The notes under the pieces are model-generated. The model ran no database searches, was not told the DNA's origin, and saw nothing but the letters and a program-made list of their open reading frames with translations. The translations under genes were made by a program, and so were the position numbers. Of a DNA stretch of 64,000 nt, positions 34,129 to 43,341 are shown piece after piece. The DNA comes from Sphingomonadales bacterium (GTDB taxonomy: Bacteria; Pseudomonadota; Alphaproteobacteria; Sphingomonadales; Sphingomonadaceae). Where the stretch lies: assembly GCA_028871475.1 (NCBI GenBank), contig JAGWMZ010000001.1, positions 186,001 to 250,000 of the forward strand, given 5' to 3'. Within the stretch, counting starts at the first letter, position 1; the number at the start of each line of letters is the position of its first letter.

Positions 34129-36809
34129 ATGATGTGAAGGATCCTGATCGCCCATCGCCAGAGGCCCTGCTGCGCGCCGCCGCGCAGGAGGGCCGTGGCC
34201 GCCTGAAGATCTTCCTTGGCGCAGCGCCGGGCGTGGGCAAGACATGGGAAATGCTGACGCAAGGCCACCGTCGGCGCGAGGCGGACGTGGATGTGGTCGT
34301 CGGCGTGGTGGAAAGCCACGGACGGCGCGAGACCGAAGCGCTGGTCCATGGCCATGAGGTGATCCCTCGCCGCGATGTCTCGCACCATGGCCACAGCCTG
34401 GGCGAAATGGACATCGATGCCATTCTGGCGCGCCACCCCGCGCTGGTTCTGGTGGATGAACTGGCCCACACCAACGCGCCCGGATCACGCCATCCCAAGC
34501 GTTATCAGGATGTGGAGGAACTGCTGGCGGCGGGCATCGACGTCTGGTCCACGCTCAACATCCAGCATGTGGAGAGCCTCAACGATGTAGTGGCCAGCTT
34601 CACGCGGGTGCGGGTGCGCGAAACCGTGCCCGATTCCGTGCTGGAACAGGCCGAGATCGAGGTGGTGGACATTCCCCCCGACGAGCTGATCGAGCGGCTG
34701 CGCGACGGCAAGGTCTATATCCCGCAGGAAGCGACGCGGGCGCTGGGCCATTTCTTCTCGAAATCGAACCTGACGGCGCTGCGCGAACTGGCGCTGCGGC
34801 GCGTGGCGCAGGCGGTCGATGCGCAAATGCTCGACCATGCCCGTGCCCATGCGCTGGCGGGCAATTTCGCCGCGGGCGAGCGCATCGTTGTGGCGGTCAG
34901 CGAGCAGGGGCATGCCGCAGGGCTCGTCCGCGCGGGCAAGCGCATGGCCGACGCGCTGCGCGCACCATGGACGGCGGTGCATATCGAAACCCGCCGCGAC
35001 CAGCTTTTCAGCGATGGCGAGCGCCGCCAGCTGGCCGACACGCTGGCGCTGGCCTCGCGCCTTGGCGCTTCGACGGCGAGCATTCCGGCGGTCGATGTGG
35101 TCGATGGTCTCAGCCGCTATGCGCGCGAAGCCCGCGCCACCCAGATCGTCATCGGCAAGGCCAGCCGGTCATGGTGGTTCGAGATGCGCCACGGCTCGGT
35201 GGTCGACCGGCTGGTACGCACCCTTGGCGAAGTGGCGGTGCATGTGCTGCCTTCGGGCACGCCCGACAAACCCCTGCGGGCCGCGCGCGCGCGCGCCGGC
35301 TGGGGCCGCCCGCTGGATTACCTCTGGTCGCTGCTGGCCGTGGCCGGGATGACGGGGACCGGCCTGCTGCTCGAACAAGCGATCAATCTCGGTAATATCG
35401 CGCTGCTCTATCTGGTGCCGGTGATGTTTGCCGCCGCATCCTTTGGCCTTCGCGCCGGGCTGTTTGCCGCGCTCTCGGCCAGTCTGGCCTATAATTTCTT
35501 CTTTCTGCCGCCGGTCGGCACCTTCAGCGTCTCCAATCCGGAAAATGTCGTGTCGATCTTCGTGCTGCTCGGCGTGGCGATTGTCACCAGCCAGTTTGCC
35601 GCCCGTGTGCGCGTTCAGGCCGATCTGGCCGCCTCCAGCGCGCGGCAGAATGCGGCGCTGGCCAGCTTCTCGCGCCAGCTCACCGCCTCGACCACCCATA
35701 AGGAGCTGATGCAGGCGATCTGCGCGGAGGTGGCGCGATTGCTCGATGTGCGCAGCGTGCTGCTGCTGCCTTCGCCCGGCGGGCCACAGCTTCATGCCGC
35801 CTTCCCGCCCGAGGACCGCATGGAGCAGATCGAACTGGCCGCCGCACAATGGGCCATCGACCATGAACAGCCCGCCGGGCGCGGTTCCTCCACCCTCACC
35901 GCCTCGGACTGGCTGTTCCACCCCTTGCGCACATCGCGCGGGGTGCTGGCGGTGCTGGGCATCGCGCGGGGCGATGCCGGCGATCCGCTGCGCAGCGACA
36001 ATGTGCCCCTGCTGATGAGCCTGCTCGATCAGGCCGCCATTGCGCTGGACCGCATGGCGCTGGAGGAGGCCAATCTGAAGGCACAGGCCATTGGCGAACG
36101 GGACCGGCTGCGCTCGGCGCTGCTCTCCTCGGTCAGCCATGATCTGCGCACGCCGCTCACCACCATCGTCACCGCCGCGCAGGAGATGAAGCGGGCTCCT
36201 TCCGCCGAACTGGCCGAAACCATCGAGAGCGAGGCCCAGCGCCTCGCCCGCTTCGTTGCCAATCTGCTCGACATGGCGCGGGTGGAGGCCGGCGCCCTGC
36301 CCATGAAGCCGGAAGCCATCGACCTGTTCGATGCTGTCGCCAGCGCCGCCCATGACACGCGCGCGGCGCTGACCGACCATGCCATCGACCTCGACATTGC
36401 GCCCGACATTCCGCTGGTGCGGCTCGACCCGGTGCTGCTGCATCACTGCCTGATCAACCTGCTCGACAATGCCGGACGCTATGGCGATGCGGGCACGCCC
36501 ATTCTGGTGCGTTGCCGCCGTTCGCACGATGCCTTGCGCCTGTCGGTCATCGACCAGGGGCCGGGCATTCCGCCGGGCCAGGAAAAGCGCGTGTTCGAAA
36601 CCTTCACCCGGCTGGAAGGGTCGGACCGTGCGCGCCATGGCACGGGGCTTGGCCTGGCCATCGTGAAGGGCTTTTCCGAGGCGATGGGTCTCACCGTCGA
36701 GGCCAGCAACATCGAGGAAGCGCCTGAGGGAAAACGCGGCGCCTGTTTCACGATCCGCATTCCCGAGACGCTGATCGTCACCGCCATCGACCAGAAGGAC
36801 ATGACATGA
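34125..36809 (+). CDS. kdpD: Sensor histidine kinase KdpD
   Basis: Predicted 894 residues. The N-terminal KdpD domain has Walker A 'GAAPGVGKTWEML' (about 36-48) and 'DELAHTNAPGSRHPKRYQD', followed by a USP-like domain, four membrane segments near 390-480, a GAF-like region, and a kinase core. The H-box 'SSVSHDLRTPLTT' puts the phosphorylated His at 672; 'NLLDNAGRYG' and 'GTGLGLAIVKGF' are the N and G boxes. It senses K+ limitation and phosphorylates KdpE. The start is a GTG overlapping the kdpC stop (GTGA), with no clear Shine-Dalgarno, implying translational coupling. Confidence 0.95.
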   Translation: MNDVKDPDRPSPEALLRAAAQEGRGRLKIFLGAAPGVGKTWEMLTQGHRRREADVDVVVGVVESHGRRETEALVHGHEVIPRRDVSHHGHSLGEMDIDAILARHPALVLVDELAHTNAPGSRHPKRYQDVEELLAAGIDVWSTLNIQHVESLNDVVASFTRVRVRETVPDSVLEQAEIEVVDIPPDELIERLRDGKVYIPQEATRALGHFFSKSNLTALRELALRRVAQAVDAQMLDHARAHALAGNFAAGERIVVAVSEQGHAAGLVRAGKRMADALRAPWTAVHIETRRDQLFSDGERRQLADTLALASRLGASTASIPAVDVVDGLSRYAREARATQIVIGKASRSWWFEMRHGSVVDRLVRTLGEVAVHVLPSGTPDKPLRAARARAGWGRPLDYLWSLLAVAGMTGTGLLLEQAINLGNIALLYLVPVMFAAASFGLRAGLFAALSASLAYNFFFLPPVGTFSVSNPENVVSIFVLLGVAIVTSQFAARVRVQADLAASSARQNAALASFSRQLTASTTHKELMQAICAEVARLLDVRSVLLLPSPGGPQLHAAFPPEDRMEQIELAAAQWAIDHEQPAGRGSSTLTASDWLFHPLRTSRGVLAVLGIARGDAGDPLRSDNVPLLMSLLDQAAIALDRMALEEANLKAQAIGERDRLRSALLSSVSHDLRTPLTTIVTAAQEMKRAPSAELAETIESEAQRLARFVANLLDMARVEAGALPMKPEAIDLFDAVASAAHDTRAALTDHAIDLDIAPDIPLVRLDPVLLHHCLINLLDNAGRYGDAGTPILVRCRRSHDALRLSVIDQGPGIPPGQEKRVFETFTRLEGSDRARHGTGLGLAIVKGFSEAMGLTVEASNIEEAPEGKRGACFTIRIPETLIVTAIDQKDMT

Positions 36810-37510
36810 AACTGCGCCATAAGGTGCTGATCGTCGATGATGAGCCGCAAATCCGGCGGCTGATCACCACCGCGCTGGCCCGGGCCGATTATATCGCGCT
36901 GGAAGCGGCCAATGCGCGCGAAACGATGGAACGCGTGCGCCATGAACGGCCCGATGTGGTGCTGCTCGACCTTGGCCTGCCCGACCGCGACGGGCTGGAA
37001 CTGGTGCCGCTCATCAAGGGGCAGTGCGATGCCACGCTGATCGTGGTTTCCGCGCGCGATGCCACCGAAGAGAAGGTCGCCGCACTCGACCTTGGCGCGG
37101 ATGACTATCTCACCAAACCCTTCGATACCGATGAACTGCTGGCCCGGCTGCGTGTAGCGCTGCGCAACCGCACCACGCGGGGCGGCGCCTCGGCGGCGGT
37201 GATCGCCGGCGATGTCGCCATCGACCTGCTGGAGCGGCGCGTCACCAAGAACGGCGAGGAGGTGCATCTCACGCCCAAGGAATATCGCGTCATCGCCCAG
37301 CTTGCCAAATTCCCCGGCCGCGTCATCACCCATGAACAGATCATGGCGCAGGTCTGGCCGCATGAGCTGGAGCATCATGTCGAATATCTGCGCGTGCTGG
37401 TGCGCAGCCTGCGCCAGAAGCTGGAGGATGACCCGCAGCGCCCGCAGATCATCAGCAATGAGCTGGGCATCGGCTATCGCCTGCGCATGGTGGGCGAACC
37501 TCAGTCCTGA
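36806..37510 (+). CDS. kdpE: Response regulator KdpE
   Basis: Predicted 234 residues, OmpR-type. The receiver has 'VLIVDDEPQIRRLI', 'DVVLLDLGLPDRDGLELVP' with phosphorylated Asp55, 'VVSARDATEEKVAAL' and 'DDYLTKPF'. The winged-helix domain has 'LTPKEYRVIAQLAKFPGRV' and 'YLRVLVRSLRQKLEDDP'. It activates kdpFABC. The ATG overlaps the kdpD stop as ATGA. Its last 10 bases overlap the 3' end of the convergent sulfotransferase gene. Confidence 0.96.
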   Translation: MKLRHKVLIVDDEPQIRRLITTALARADYIALEAANARETMERVRHERPDVVLLDLGLPDRDGLELVPLIKGQCDATLIVVSARDATEEKVAALDLGADDYLTKPFDTDELLARLRVALRNRTTRGGASAAVIAGDVAIDLLERRVTKNGEEVHLTPKEYRVIAQLAKFPGRVITHEQIMAQVWPHELEHHVEYLRVLVRSLRQKLEDDPQRPQIISNELGIGYRLRMVGEPQS

Positions 37511-39126
37511 ACCAGATCGCCCAGCGCATCGCGCAAGGGGCCCAGCCAGCGGTCATAGGCTTGCCAGTTCTCGGTGCCCTGGCGGAAGATGGGCGAGCGC
37601 ACCTGTTCGGACGAGGGCGTGCGCACGGGGCGTTTCGTTTCATGGAAGGCGAGGCAAGCCTCCTCGAAAGGCAGGCCCAGTGCGGCCAGCAAGGCGCGGA
37701 TCTGGCTTTCGCTCTCCTCCACCAGCGCCTCATAGCGGACAAGGTGGACGGCGCCGGGCAGCACCGCATCCATCTGCGCCATCATCCGCACATAATCACG
37801 ATAGTAATGGCCAAGGTCGGCCAGATCATAGGCGAAATGCTGACCGCGCGCGAAATGCTGGCGAAAATTGGCCACACCCGCCGAAAGCGGATGGCGCCGC
37901 ACATCCACGATGCGGGCGTTGGGCAGAATGGTCCTGATAAAGCCGGTGTAGAGCCAGTTGTTGGGCAGCTTGTCGATGAAGAAAGGCCGGTCGGTGCGCC
38001 GCTGGGGTGACACGCGGCGCAGATAGGCCTCGCCCAGCGCGGCAATCTCGTCAGCGTTTAAAGCGGCAAGGCGCTCATGCGGATTGCCCGTGCCATCCGC
38101 CCCGGCAAGGCTGGCCCAGAGGTCGGGAATATCGGGCAGTTCGGCAATCGCCTCGATCTGGCTGTGGCTGGCGAGGATCTGTTCCACCAATGTGGAGCCC
38201 GCGCGCGGCAGGCCAAGGATGAAGATGGGGTCGAGCGCGGGGCAGCCCTGCCCCGCACGGTCCGCGAAAAATGTCGGCGTGAAGGTTTGGATCATGCGGT
38301 CGACCCGGCCCGTGGTCTCTGCCGCATCATAATGGATCAGCGCGCGGCGATGGGCATTGGCGTCGCGATAAGCGGCGAAGGCCTTGTCGTGGTCGCCGGC
38401 ATCCTCCCAGGCCTTGCCCAGTGCGAATTCGAGATGGAAGCGGTCCTCGGCGGCAAGATCGGTGCGGGTCAGCGCCTGTTCCATCGTCCGGCGATCCGCC
38501 TCGTCGAGCTTCACCGTCTTGAGATTGGCCAGCGACCACCATGCCTCGCCAAAACTCGCCTCGATGCCCACCGCGCGGCGATAGGCCTCCACCGCATCGG
38601 CCAGCCGCCCCACCGTCTTGAGCACATGGCCATAGGACATCCACACCCGCGCATGGCCGGGAAAGCGCGAGAGCATATCCTCATACAGCGCCATGGCCGC
38701 CTCGAACTCGCCCAGCCGGTTGAGCACGGCGGCGCGCAGATTGGCATTGCCCCCATTGATTGCGCCCTCACCCGGCGCGTCCGCCTCGCGCTCGACATTC
38801 AGCCGGTCGAGCTGGGCCAGCGCCTCGGGGGCGCGGTTCGTGCGGTAAAGGATGGTGGCGAGATTGACGCGGGCCGCGCTGAATTCGGGCGCAAGATCGA
38901 GCGCGCGGCGCAGCAGCTTTTCCGCATCCGGCGCCCGGTCGATACGCGCGGCCAGTTCGGCCAGCATGCGGATGGCCGCCACATCGAAAGGATCGGCCTT
39001 GAGATGGGTCTTGAGCAAGGGCTCGGCCACATCCAGCCGGTTCTGCCGCAGGGCATGGGCCGCCTGCATCAACGCGGGGTTACGAATGGCGGCGGCAAGC
39101 TGATGGTCAAGGTCGGTAGCGCTCAT
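37501..39126 (-). CDS. TPR-repeat sulfotransferase
   Basis: Predicted 541 residues. Residues 1-260 are TPR units ('ALRQNRLDVAEPLLKTHLK', 'AARIDRAPDAEKLLRRAL', 'EAFRRAV'-like 'AVEAYRRAVGIEASF', 'AFAAYRDANAHRRAL'). Residues 285-541 are a sulfotransferase domain: 'FILGLPRAGSTLVEQILASH' is the PAPS 5'-phosphosulfate loop, and 'ARIVDVRRHPLSAGVANFRQ' the 3'-phosphate region. In sphingomonads and caulobacters such genes usually lie beside TonB-dependent receptor genes, as here; the substrate is unknown. No signal peptide, so cytoplasmic. It is divergent from the receptor at 39267 and overlaps kdpE tail to tail. Confidence 0.88.
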   Translation of the reverse strand: MSATDLDHQLAAAIRNPALMQAAHALRQNRLDVAEPLLKTHLKADPFDVAAIRMLAELAARIDRAPDAEKLLRRALDLAPEFSAARVNLATILYRTNRAPEALAQLDRLNVEREADAPGEGAINGGNANLRAAVLNRLGEFEAAMALYEDMLSRFPGHARVWMSYGHVLKTVGRLADAVEAYRRAVGIEASFGEAWWSLANLKTVKLDEADRRTMEQALTRTDLAAEDRFHLEFALGKAWEDAGDHDKAFAAYRDANAHRRALIHYDAAETTGRVDRMIQTFTPTFFADRAGQGCPALDPIFILGLPRAGSTLVEQILASHSQIEAIAELPDIPDLWASLAGADGTGNPHERLAALNADEIAALGEAYLRRVSPQRRTDRPFFIDKLPNNWLYTGFIRTILPNARIVDVRRHPLSAGVANFRQHFARGQHFAYDLADLGHYYRDYVRMMAQMDAVLPGAVHLVRYEALVEESESQIRALLAALGLPFEEACLAFHETKRPVRTPSSEQVRSPIFRQGTENWQAYDRWLGPLRDALGDLVQD

Positions 39127-39266
39127 GCCCGTGGTCCATGCATGGTTGGAAAGCGATTGGCAAATGCCCAGCCCGCGCCCCGCCCTTACGTCATTTACCC
39201 CTTGCTTTTCTTTTGTGTCGCAGCAGGCTAAAAAACCAATAAATTAAGACAACAGGGTGGACATCT

Positions 39267-41681
39267 ATGCAGAGCCAATATGGCTTGGTTTCAATGCGTT
39301 CTCTTTCCAGAATCACGCTTGGCGCATTGCTGGGCGGCACGATTCTGGCGTCAACGCCGGCGCTCGCGCAACAAACAACTGATGCAAATGCGCCACAGGA
39401 CATCGTCGTCACCGCGCAAAAGCGTGAAGAAAATCTGCAAAGTGTCCCCATCTCGATCCAGGCTCTTGGCGCGGCCAAGCTGGAGCAGCATCAGGTCGTC
39501 AGCTTTGACGATTATGCCAAGCTGCTGCCTTCGGTCAGCTTCCAGTCCTATGGCCCAGGCCAGTCGCAGATCTATTTCCGCGGCGTGACCTCGGGGTCGG
39601 ACTATAATGGCGCCTTTGGCGGGTCGCAGCCCACCAGCGCGCTCTATCTCGACGAAATGCCGCTGACGACCATCGGCGGCGCGGTTGACCTGCATGTCTA
39701 TGACATGGCCCGCGTCGAGGCACTGTCCGGCCCGCAGGGCACGCTGTTCGGCTCCAGTTCGCTCTCGGGCACGCTGCGCCTCATCACCAACAAGCCGGTC
39801 CACAAGTTCGAGGCCGGCATTGATGTCAGCGGCACGACCTTTGGCAAGGGCGGCAATTCGAGCGGCGGCAGCATCGACGCCTTCATCAACATCCCCATCA
39901 GCGAAAAGGTCGCCCTGCGCACCTCGGCCTTTTACCAGCGTGATGGCGGCTACATCAGCAATGTGCCGGGCACCCGCAACTATCCCGTCACCGACGTGAA
40001 TGGCAATGCGGCCATCCTGCCGGTCAGCAATGCCAAATATGTGAAGAAGAACTACAACGATGTCGAAACCTGGGGCGGCCGCGCGGCGCTGGGCATCGAC
40101 CTCGACGAGAACTGGACCGTAACGCCGGCCGTCATCTACCAGAACCAGCGGGCGCATGGCACCTTCCTCTATGGCCCGCTGACGGGCAATGATCCGCTCA
40201 GCCCCGCCGTGGGTGATTTGAAGGTGCAGGATTATACGCCCGAGCTGAATAAGGACGAATGGGTGCAGGCTGCCCTCACCGTCCATGGCAAGCTGGGCAA
40301 TTGGGACGTGACCTATGCCGGTGGCTATTTCAGCCGCCATGTGGACACGACCGCCGATTATTCGGACTACACCGTCTCCTATTACGAGGCGCTGGGCCCG
40401 GCCTACACCAGCTTCATCGGCGCCAATGGACAGAATCTGGACCCGAGCCAGATCTACCACGTGCACCACCACTATACGAAGCAGAGCCACGAACTGCGCA
40501 TCTCCTCGCCCAGCGACAAGCGGCTGCGCTTCACCACCGGCATGTTCCTGCAACGCCAGACTGACGCGATCGAGGCCGATTATACGATTCCGGGCCTGGC
40601 CGCCGGGCCGAACAGCCCTGCCGTACCCCGCTGCGGTGATGATATCTTCTGCTCGCGCATCAACCGCATCGACCGCGACTATGCGATGTTCGCCGATGGC
40701 TCCTTCGACATCCTGCCGAACCTGACGCTCTCGGCGGGCATTCGCGGCTTCATTGCCAACAACACAGCATCGGGCTTTTCGGGCACGGCAAGCAGGGTCG
40801 GCACCGTCTCCTGCTCCGTCACCAATGACCCGAACCTGCCGTGTCTGCTTTATGACAAGAAGGCCAACCAGATCGGCGAGACGCATCGCGTGACGCTGAA
40901 CTGGAAGGTGGACCGCGATCACCTGATCTATGCCACCTACTCCACCGGCTATCGCCCCGGCGGCATCAACCGCCTGCCCCAGGTAGCCCCTTATGAGGCC
41001 GACACGCTGACCAACTATGAAGTGGGCGTGAAGACCAGCTGGTTCAACCGGCACCTGACCGTCAACCTGGCCCTGTTCGACGAGGAATGGGACAAGACCC
41101 AGATTGGCCTCACCACCCCCAATTCGAACGGCACGCTCAGCATCTACAATGTGGGCGGGGCGCGTATTCGCGGCGTGGAAGGCGATGCCAGCCTGAACCT
41201 TGGCCATCTGACGCTCTCAGGCTCGGGCAGCTATACCGATGCCAAGACCAAGGCCGATTTCTGCAACATCGGCGCCAGTGGCAATCCGGATTGCAGCCAG
41301 GGCATCTACATTCCCAATGGCACGCGCCTGCCGGTCCAGCCCAAGTTCAAGGGGAATGCAACCGCGCGCTACACCTTCGATCTGGCCGGTTATCGACCCT
41401 ATGTGCAGGCCAGCGCCACGCATCAGTCGGGTACGGATGCCTATTTCGTGCAGCCGGTGGCCGGTGCCCTGTGGCAGACGGCAGGCTTTACCACCTTCGA
41501 CTTCGCGGTGGGTGCGAAGGCGGGTCTGTGGAGCTGGGAGGCCTTTGTCATCAACGCTTTCGACAAGCGCGGCATCCTCAGCCTCAACACGGTGTGCATT
41601 CCCTCGACCTGCGCGCAATTCGCGCGCGCCTATGCCACCAAGCCGCAGGAATTCGGCATCAAGCTGGGCCGCAAATTCTGA
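39267..41681 (+). CDS. TonB-dependent outer-membrane receptor
   Basis: Predicted 804 residues. A signal peptide ends near 'ASTPALAQQ' (about residue 35), followed by the sphingomonad-type TonB box 'DIVVTAQKREENLQSVPIS', a plug ('YFRGVTSGSDYNGAFGGSQP', 'ALSGPQGTLFGSSSLSG') and a beta-barrel ending in 'EFGIKLGRKF' with the terminal aromatic residue used for BAM insertion. It imports a bulky ligand (siderophore, glycan or other) using proton-motive force; the substrate cannot be told. AGGGTGGA lies about 8 bases ahead of the ATG at 39267; an ATG nine codons later ('MRSLSR') also fits. It pairs divergently with the TPR-sulfotransferase. Confidence 0.9.
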   Translation: MQSQYGLVSMRSLSRITLGALLGGTILASTPALAQQTTDANAPQDIVVTAQKREENLQSVPISIQALGAAKLEQHQVVSFDDYAKLLPSVSFQSYGPGQSQIYFRGVTSGSDYNGAFGGSQPTSALYLDEMPLTTIGGAVDLHVYDMARVEALSGPQGTLFGSSSLSGTLRLITNKPVHKFEAGIDVSGTTFGKGGNSSGGSIDAFINIPISEKVALRTSAFYQRDGGYISNVPGTRNYPVTDVNGNAAILPVSNAKYVKKNYNDVETWGGRAALGIDLDENWTVTPAVIYQNQRAHGTFLYGPLTGNDPLSPAVGDLKVQDYTPELNKDEWVQAALTVHGKLGNWDVTYAGGYFSRHVDTTADYSDYTVSYYEALGPAYTSFIGANGQNLDPSQIYHVHHHYTKQSHELRISSPSDKRLRFTTGMFLQRQTDAIEADYTIPGLAAGPNSPAVPRCGDDIFCSRINRIDRDYAMFADGSFDILPNLTLSAGIRGFIANNTASGFSGTASRVGTVSCSVTNDPNLPCLLYDKKANQIGETHRVTLNWKVDRDHLIYATYSTGYRPGGINRLPQVAPYEADTLTNYEVGVKTSWFNRHLTVNLALFDEEWDKTQIGLTTPNSNGTLSIYNVGGARIRGVEGDASLNLGHLTLSGSGSYTDAKTKADFCNIGASGNPDCSQGIYIPNGTRLPVQPKFKGNATARYTFDLAGYRPYVQASATHQSGTDAYFVQPVAGALWQTAGFTTFDFAVGAKAGLWSWEAFVINAFDKRGILSLNTVCIPSTCAQFARAYATKPQEFGIKLGRKF

Positions 41682-41692
41682 TGATCCTCATG

Positions 41693-41716
41693 CCGCGGGG
41701 CCTTCGGGCTCCGTGG
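41693..41716 (+). terminator. UUCG-loop hairpin between convergent genes
   Basis: CCGCGGGGCC (41693-41702), loop TTCG, GGCTCCGTGG (41707-41716): a ten-pair stem with two G-U pairs closed by a UUCG tetraloop, 11 bases past the receptor stop. It is stable only as plus-strand RNA, since the wobbles become A-C mismatches on the other strand. There is no T-tract, so it may protect the 3' end or aid termination rather than act alone. Confidence 0.5.
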
Positions 41717-41720
41717 CAGA

Positions 41721-42803
41721 TCACCGGGCGCTTTGCTCGCGAGCAGGCCCGGAAAGATGCCGCGCCAGCATGGGCCCGGTCAATAACACCAGAAAAAACC
41801 GTGCCACCTGCATGGCAATGACGAAGGGCACGTCCACCCGCGTCGCCGTGGCGATGATCGAGACCGAATCCGCCCCGCCCGGGCTTGTCGCCAGATAGGC
41901 GGTCAGCGGGTCCACCCCCGCCACGCGCACCAGCACCGCCGCCATGCCAGCACAAAGCAGCATCAACGCCAGTATGGAGCCCAGCACGCGCGGCAAGGCG
42001 CGCGCCGCATAGGCCACCACATCAGGCGAAAAGCGATTACCGATACCCCATCCCACAATGGCATAGCACAGCGCCAGAAAGGGCGTGGGCAGCACCAGCA
42101 TGGCCCAATCGGGCATCACAGGCCCGGCCAGCTTGACCGCCATGCCGATAACCATAGGCACCAGCATGGCGCCGGCGGGAATTTTCGCCCGCACGCCCGC
42201 CATACTGCCCAGCAGGATGATCGCCAGCGTCAGGATGAACCCACGCGTGTCAAACGCCGCCGAAACCACGGCCACAGGGTGCCCCACCGGCACTCCGAGA
42301 AACCGCGCGACCAGAGCCGCGAGGCTGGCACAGCAGGCCACGCGCAAATATTGCATGAAGGCCACCAGCCGCATGTCCGCGCCATAGTCTTCACACATCA
42401 GCGTCATGGCCGTGGCCGCACCGGGCGAAGACCCCCAGATGGCCGTGGTCCCCGGCAGCAGGCCGGAACGCGCCAGCGACCAGCCCAGCGCTCCGGCCGC
42501 CACCAGCGTGGAAAGGGTCGCGACCAGAAAAATCGGCCAGCGCGCGGCAATGACGGGCAAGACGGCGGCGGGCAGATTGCTGGCGATCATCACCCCGACA
42601 CAGCCCTGCGCCAGATAGAACAGGGGTCGCGCAATGTGCACGGTGCCACCCCGCATTGCCATCAACACCGCGCCCAGCATCGGGCCCAGCAGCAGGGCGG
42701 CGGGAATGCGGATCAGTTCCAGCCCGCCCGTGAAGATCAGCGACAGCGCCAGCAACAGGGCCCAGCGTCTATACGCGGGCCAATCACCCGGCCCCATCGC
42801 CAT
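41721..42803 (-). CDS. AbrB-family membrane protein (AmoA-like, DUF of the membrane AbrB duplication type)
   Basis: Predicted 360 residues, about ten membrane segments in two related halves: 'IPAALLLGPMLGAVLMAM' and 'IPAGAMLVPMVIGMAVKL' align as duplicated units, as do 'TTAIWGSSPGAATAMTLM' and 'LTAYLATSPGGADSVSII'. This is the membrane protein family often labelled AbrB or ammonia monooxygenase-like from early annotation; it has no AbrB DNA-binding domain and a transport role is more likely. The substrate is unknown. Its start is 7 bases past the phosphoribosyltransferase stop, so the two probably form an operon. Confidence 0.85.
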   Translation of the reverse strand: MAMGPGDWPAYRRWALLLALSLIFTGGLELIRIPAALLLGPMLGAVLMAMRGGTVHIARPLFYLAQGCVGVMIASNLPAAVLPVIAARWPIFLVATLSTLVAAGALGWSLARSGLLPGTTAIWGSSPGAATAMTLMCEDYGADMRLVAFMQYLRVACCASLAALVARFLGVPVGHPVAVVSAAFDTRGFILTLAIILLGSMAGVRAKIPAGAMLVPMVIGMAVKLAGPVMPDWAMLVLPTPFLALCYAIVGWGIGNRFSPDVVAYAARALPRVLGSILALMLLCAGMAAVLVRVAGVDPLTAYLATSPGGADSVSIIATATRVDVPFVIAMQVARFFLVLLTGPMLARHLSGPAREQSAR

Positions 42804-42810
42804 GAGACTA

Positions 42811-43341
42811 TCAGGCCAGACGTTCAGGAACGCTCCGGGCTTCCTCGATGATCGTGTCCTTCATGCCGACAGCTTCCCAGGGGAAGACGAACCAGCGCTT
42901 GTCCTGTTCGCGGTCGATCATCTCGGCCCAGTAATCGACCGTGGCCTGCGAACTGCTGTTGTTCATCACCACGGCAAAGCGCAAATTGCCCGGCTCGCCG
43001 CCCTGCTCGGCCAGGATGCGGCGGATGGTGGCAATGGTGCCGCCACTGTCGTTGATGTCATCGACAAACAGCAGCTTGACGCCCGAGGCGCTCTTTTCGG
43101 CCACCTTGTGAAGCAGTTCCTCGGCAAAGCCGGGCACTTTCGAGGAATGGTCGACCGAGAGCATCGGCGTGTTGAGTTCATGCGAGATGTAAACCGCCGG
43201 GACCAGCCCGCCACGGCCGATGCCGATGACATAATCCGGCCTCCACGCACCCGCCGCAACGCTGCCCGCGACCTTGCGCACATCGGCCAGAAAGCCGTCA
43301 TAGGGCAGGTAATGCAATTGAGGCGCGGCGCTGTCGGTCAT
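42811..43341 (-). CDS. Phosphoribosyltransferase-family protein
   Basis: Predicted 176 residues, type I PRTase fold. 'YVIGIGRGGLVPAVYISHEL' is the purine/xanthine PRTase-like loop and 'KLLFVDDINDSGGTIATIR' the PRPP-binding motif. Substrate residues near 'DKRWFVFPWEAVG' resemble xanthine or hypoxanthine-guanine enzymes, but the base cannot be assigned firmly. The ATG at 43341 has AAGGGA about 7 bases upstream; the longer frame to 43551 adds an unstructured leader. It precedes the AbrB-type membrane gene by 7 bases, which could mean coupled uptake and phosphoribosylation; that is inference. Confidence 0.85.
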   Translation of the reverse strand: MTDSAAPQLHYLPYDGFLADVRKVAGSVAAGAWRPDYVIGIGRGGLVPAVYISHELNTPMLSVDHSSKVPGFAEELLHKVAEKSASGVKLLFVDDINDSGGTIATIRRILAEQGGEPGNLRFAVVMNNSSSQATVDYWAEMIDREQDKRWFVFPWEAVGMKDTIIEEARSVPERLA

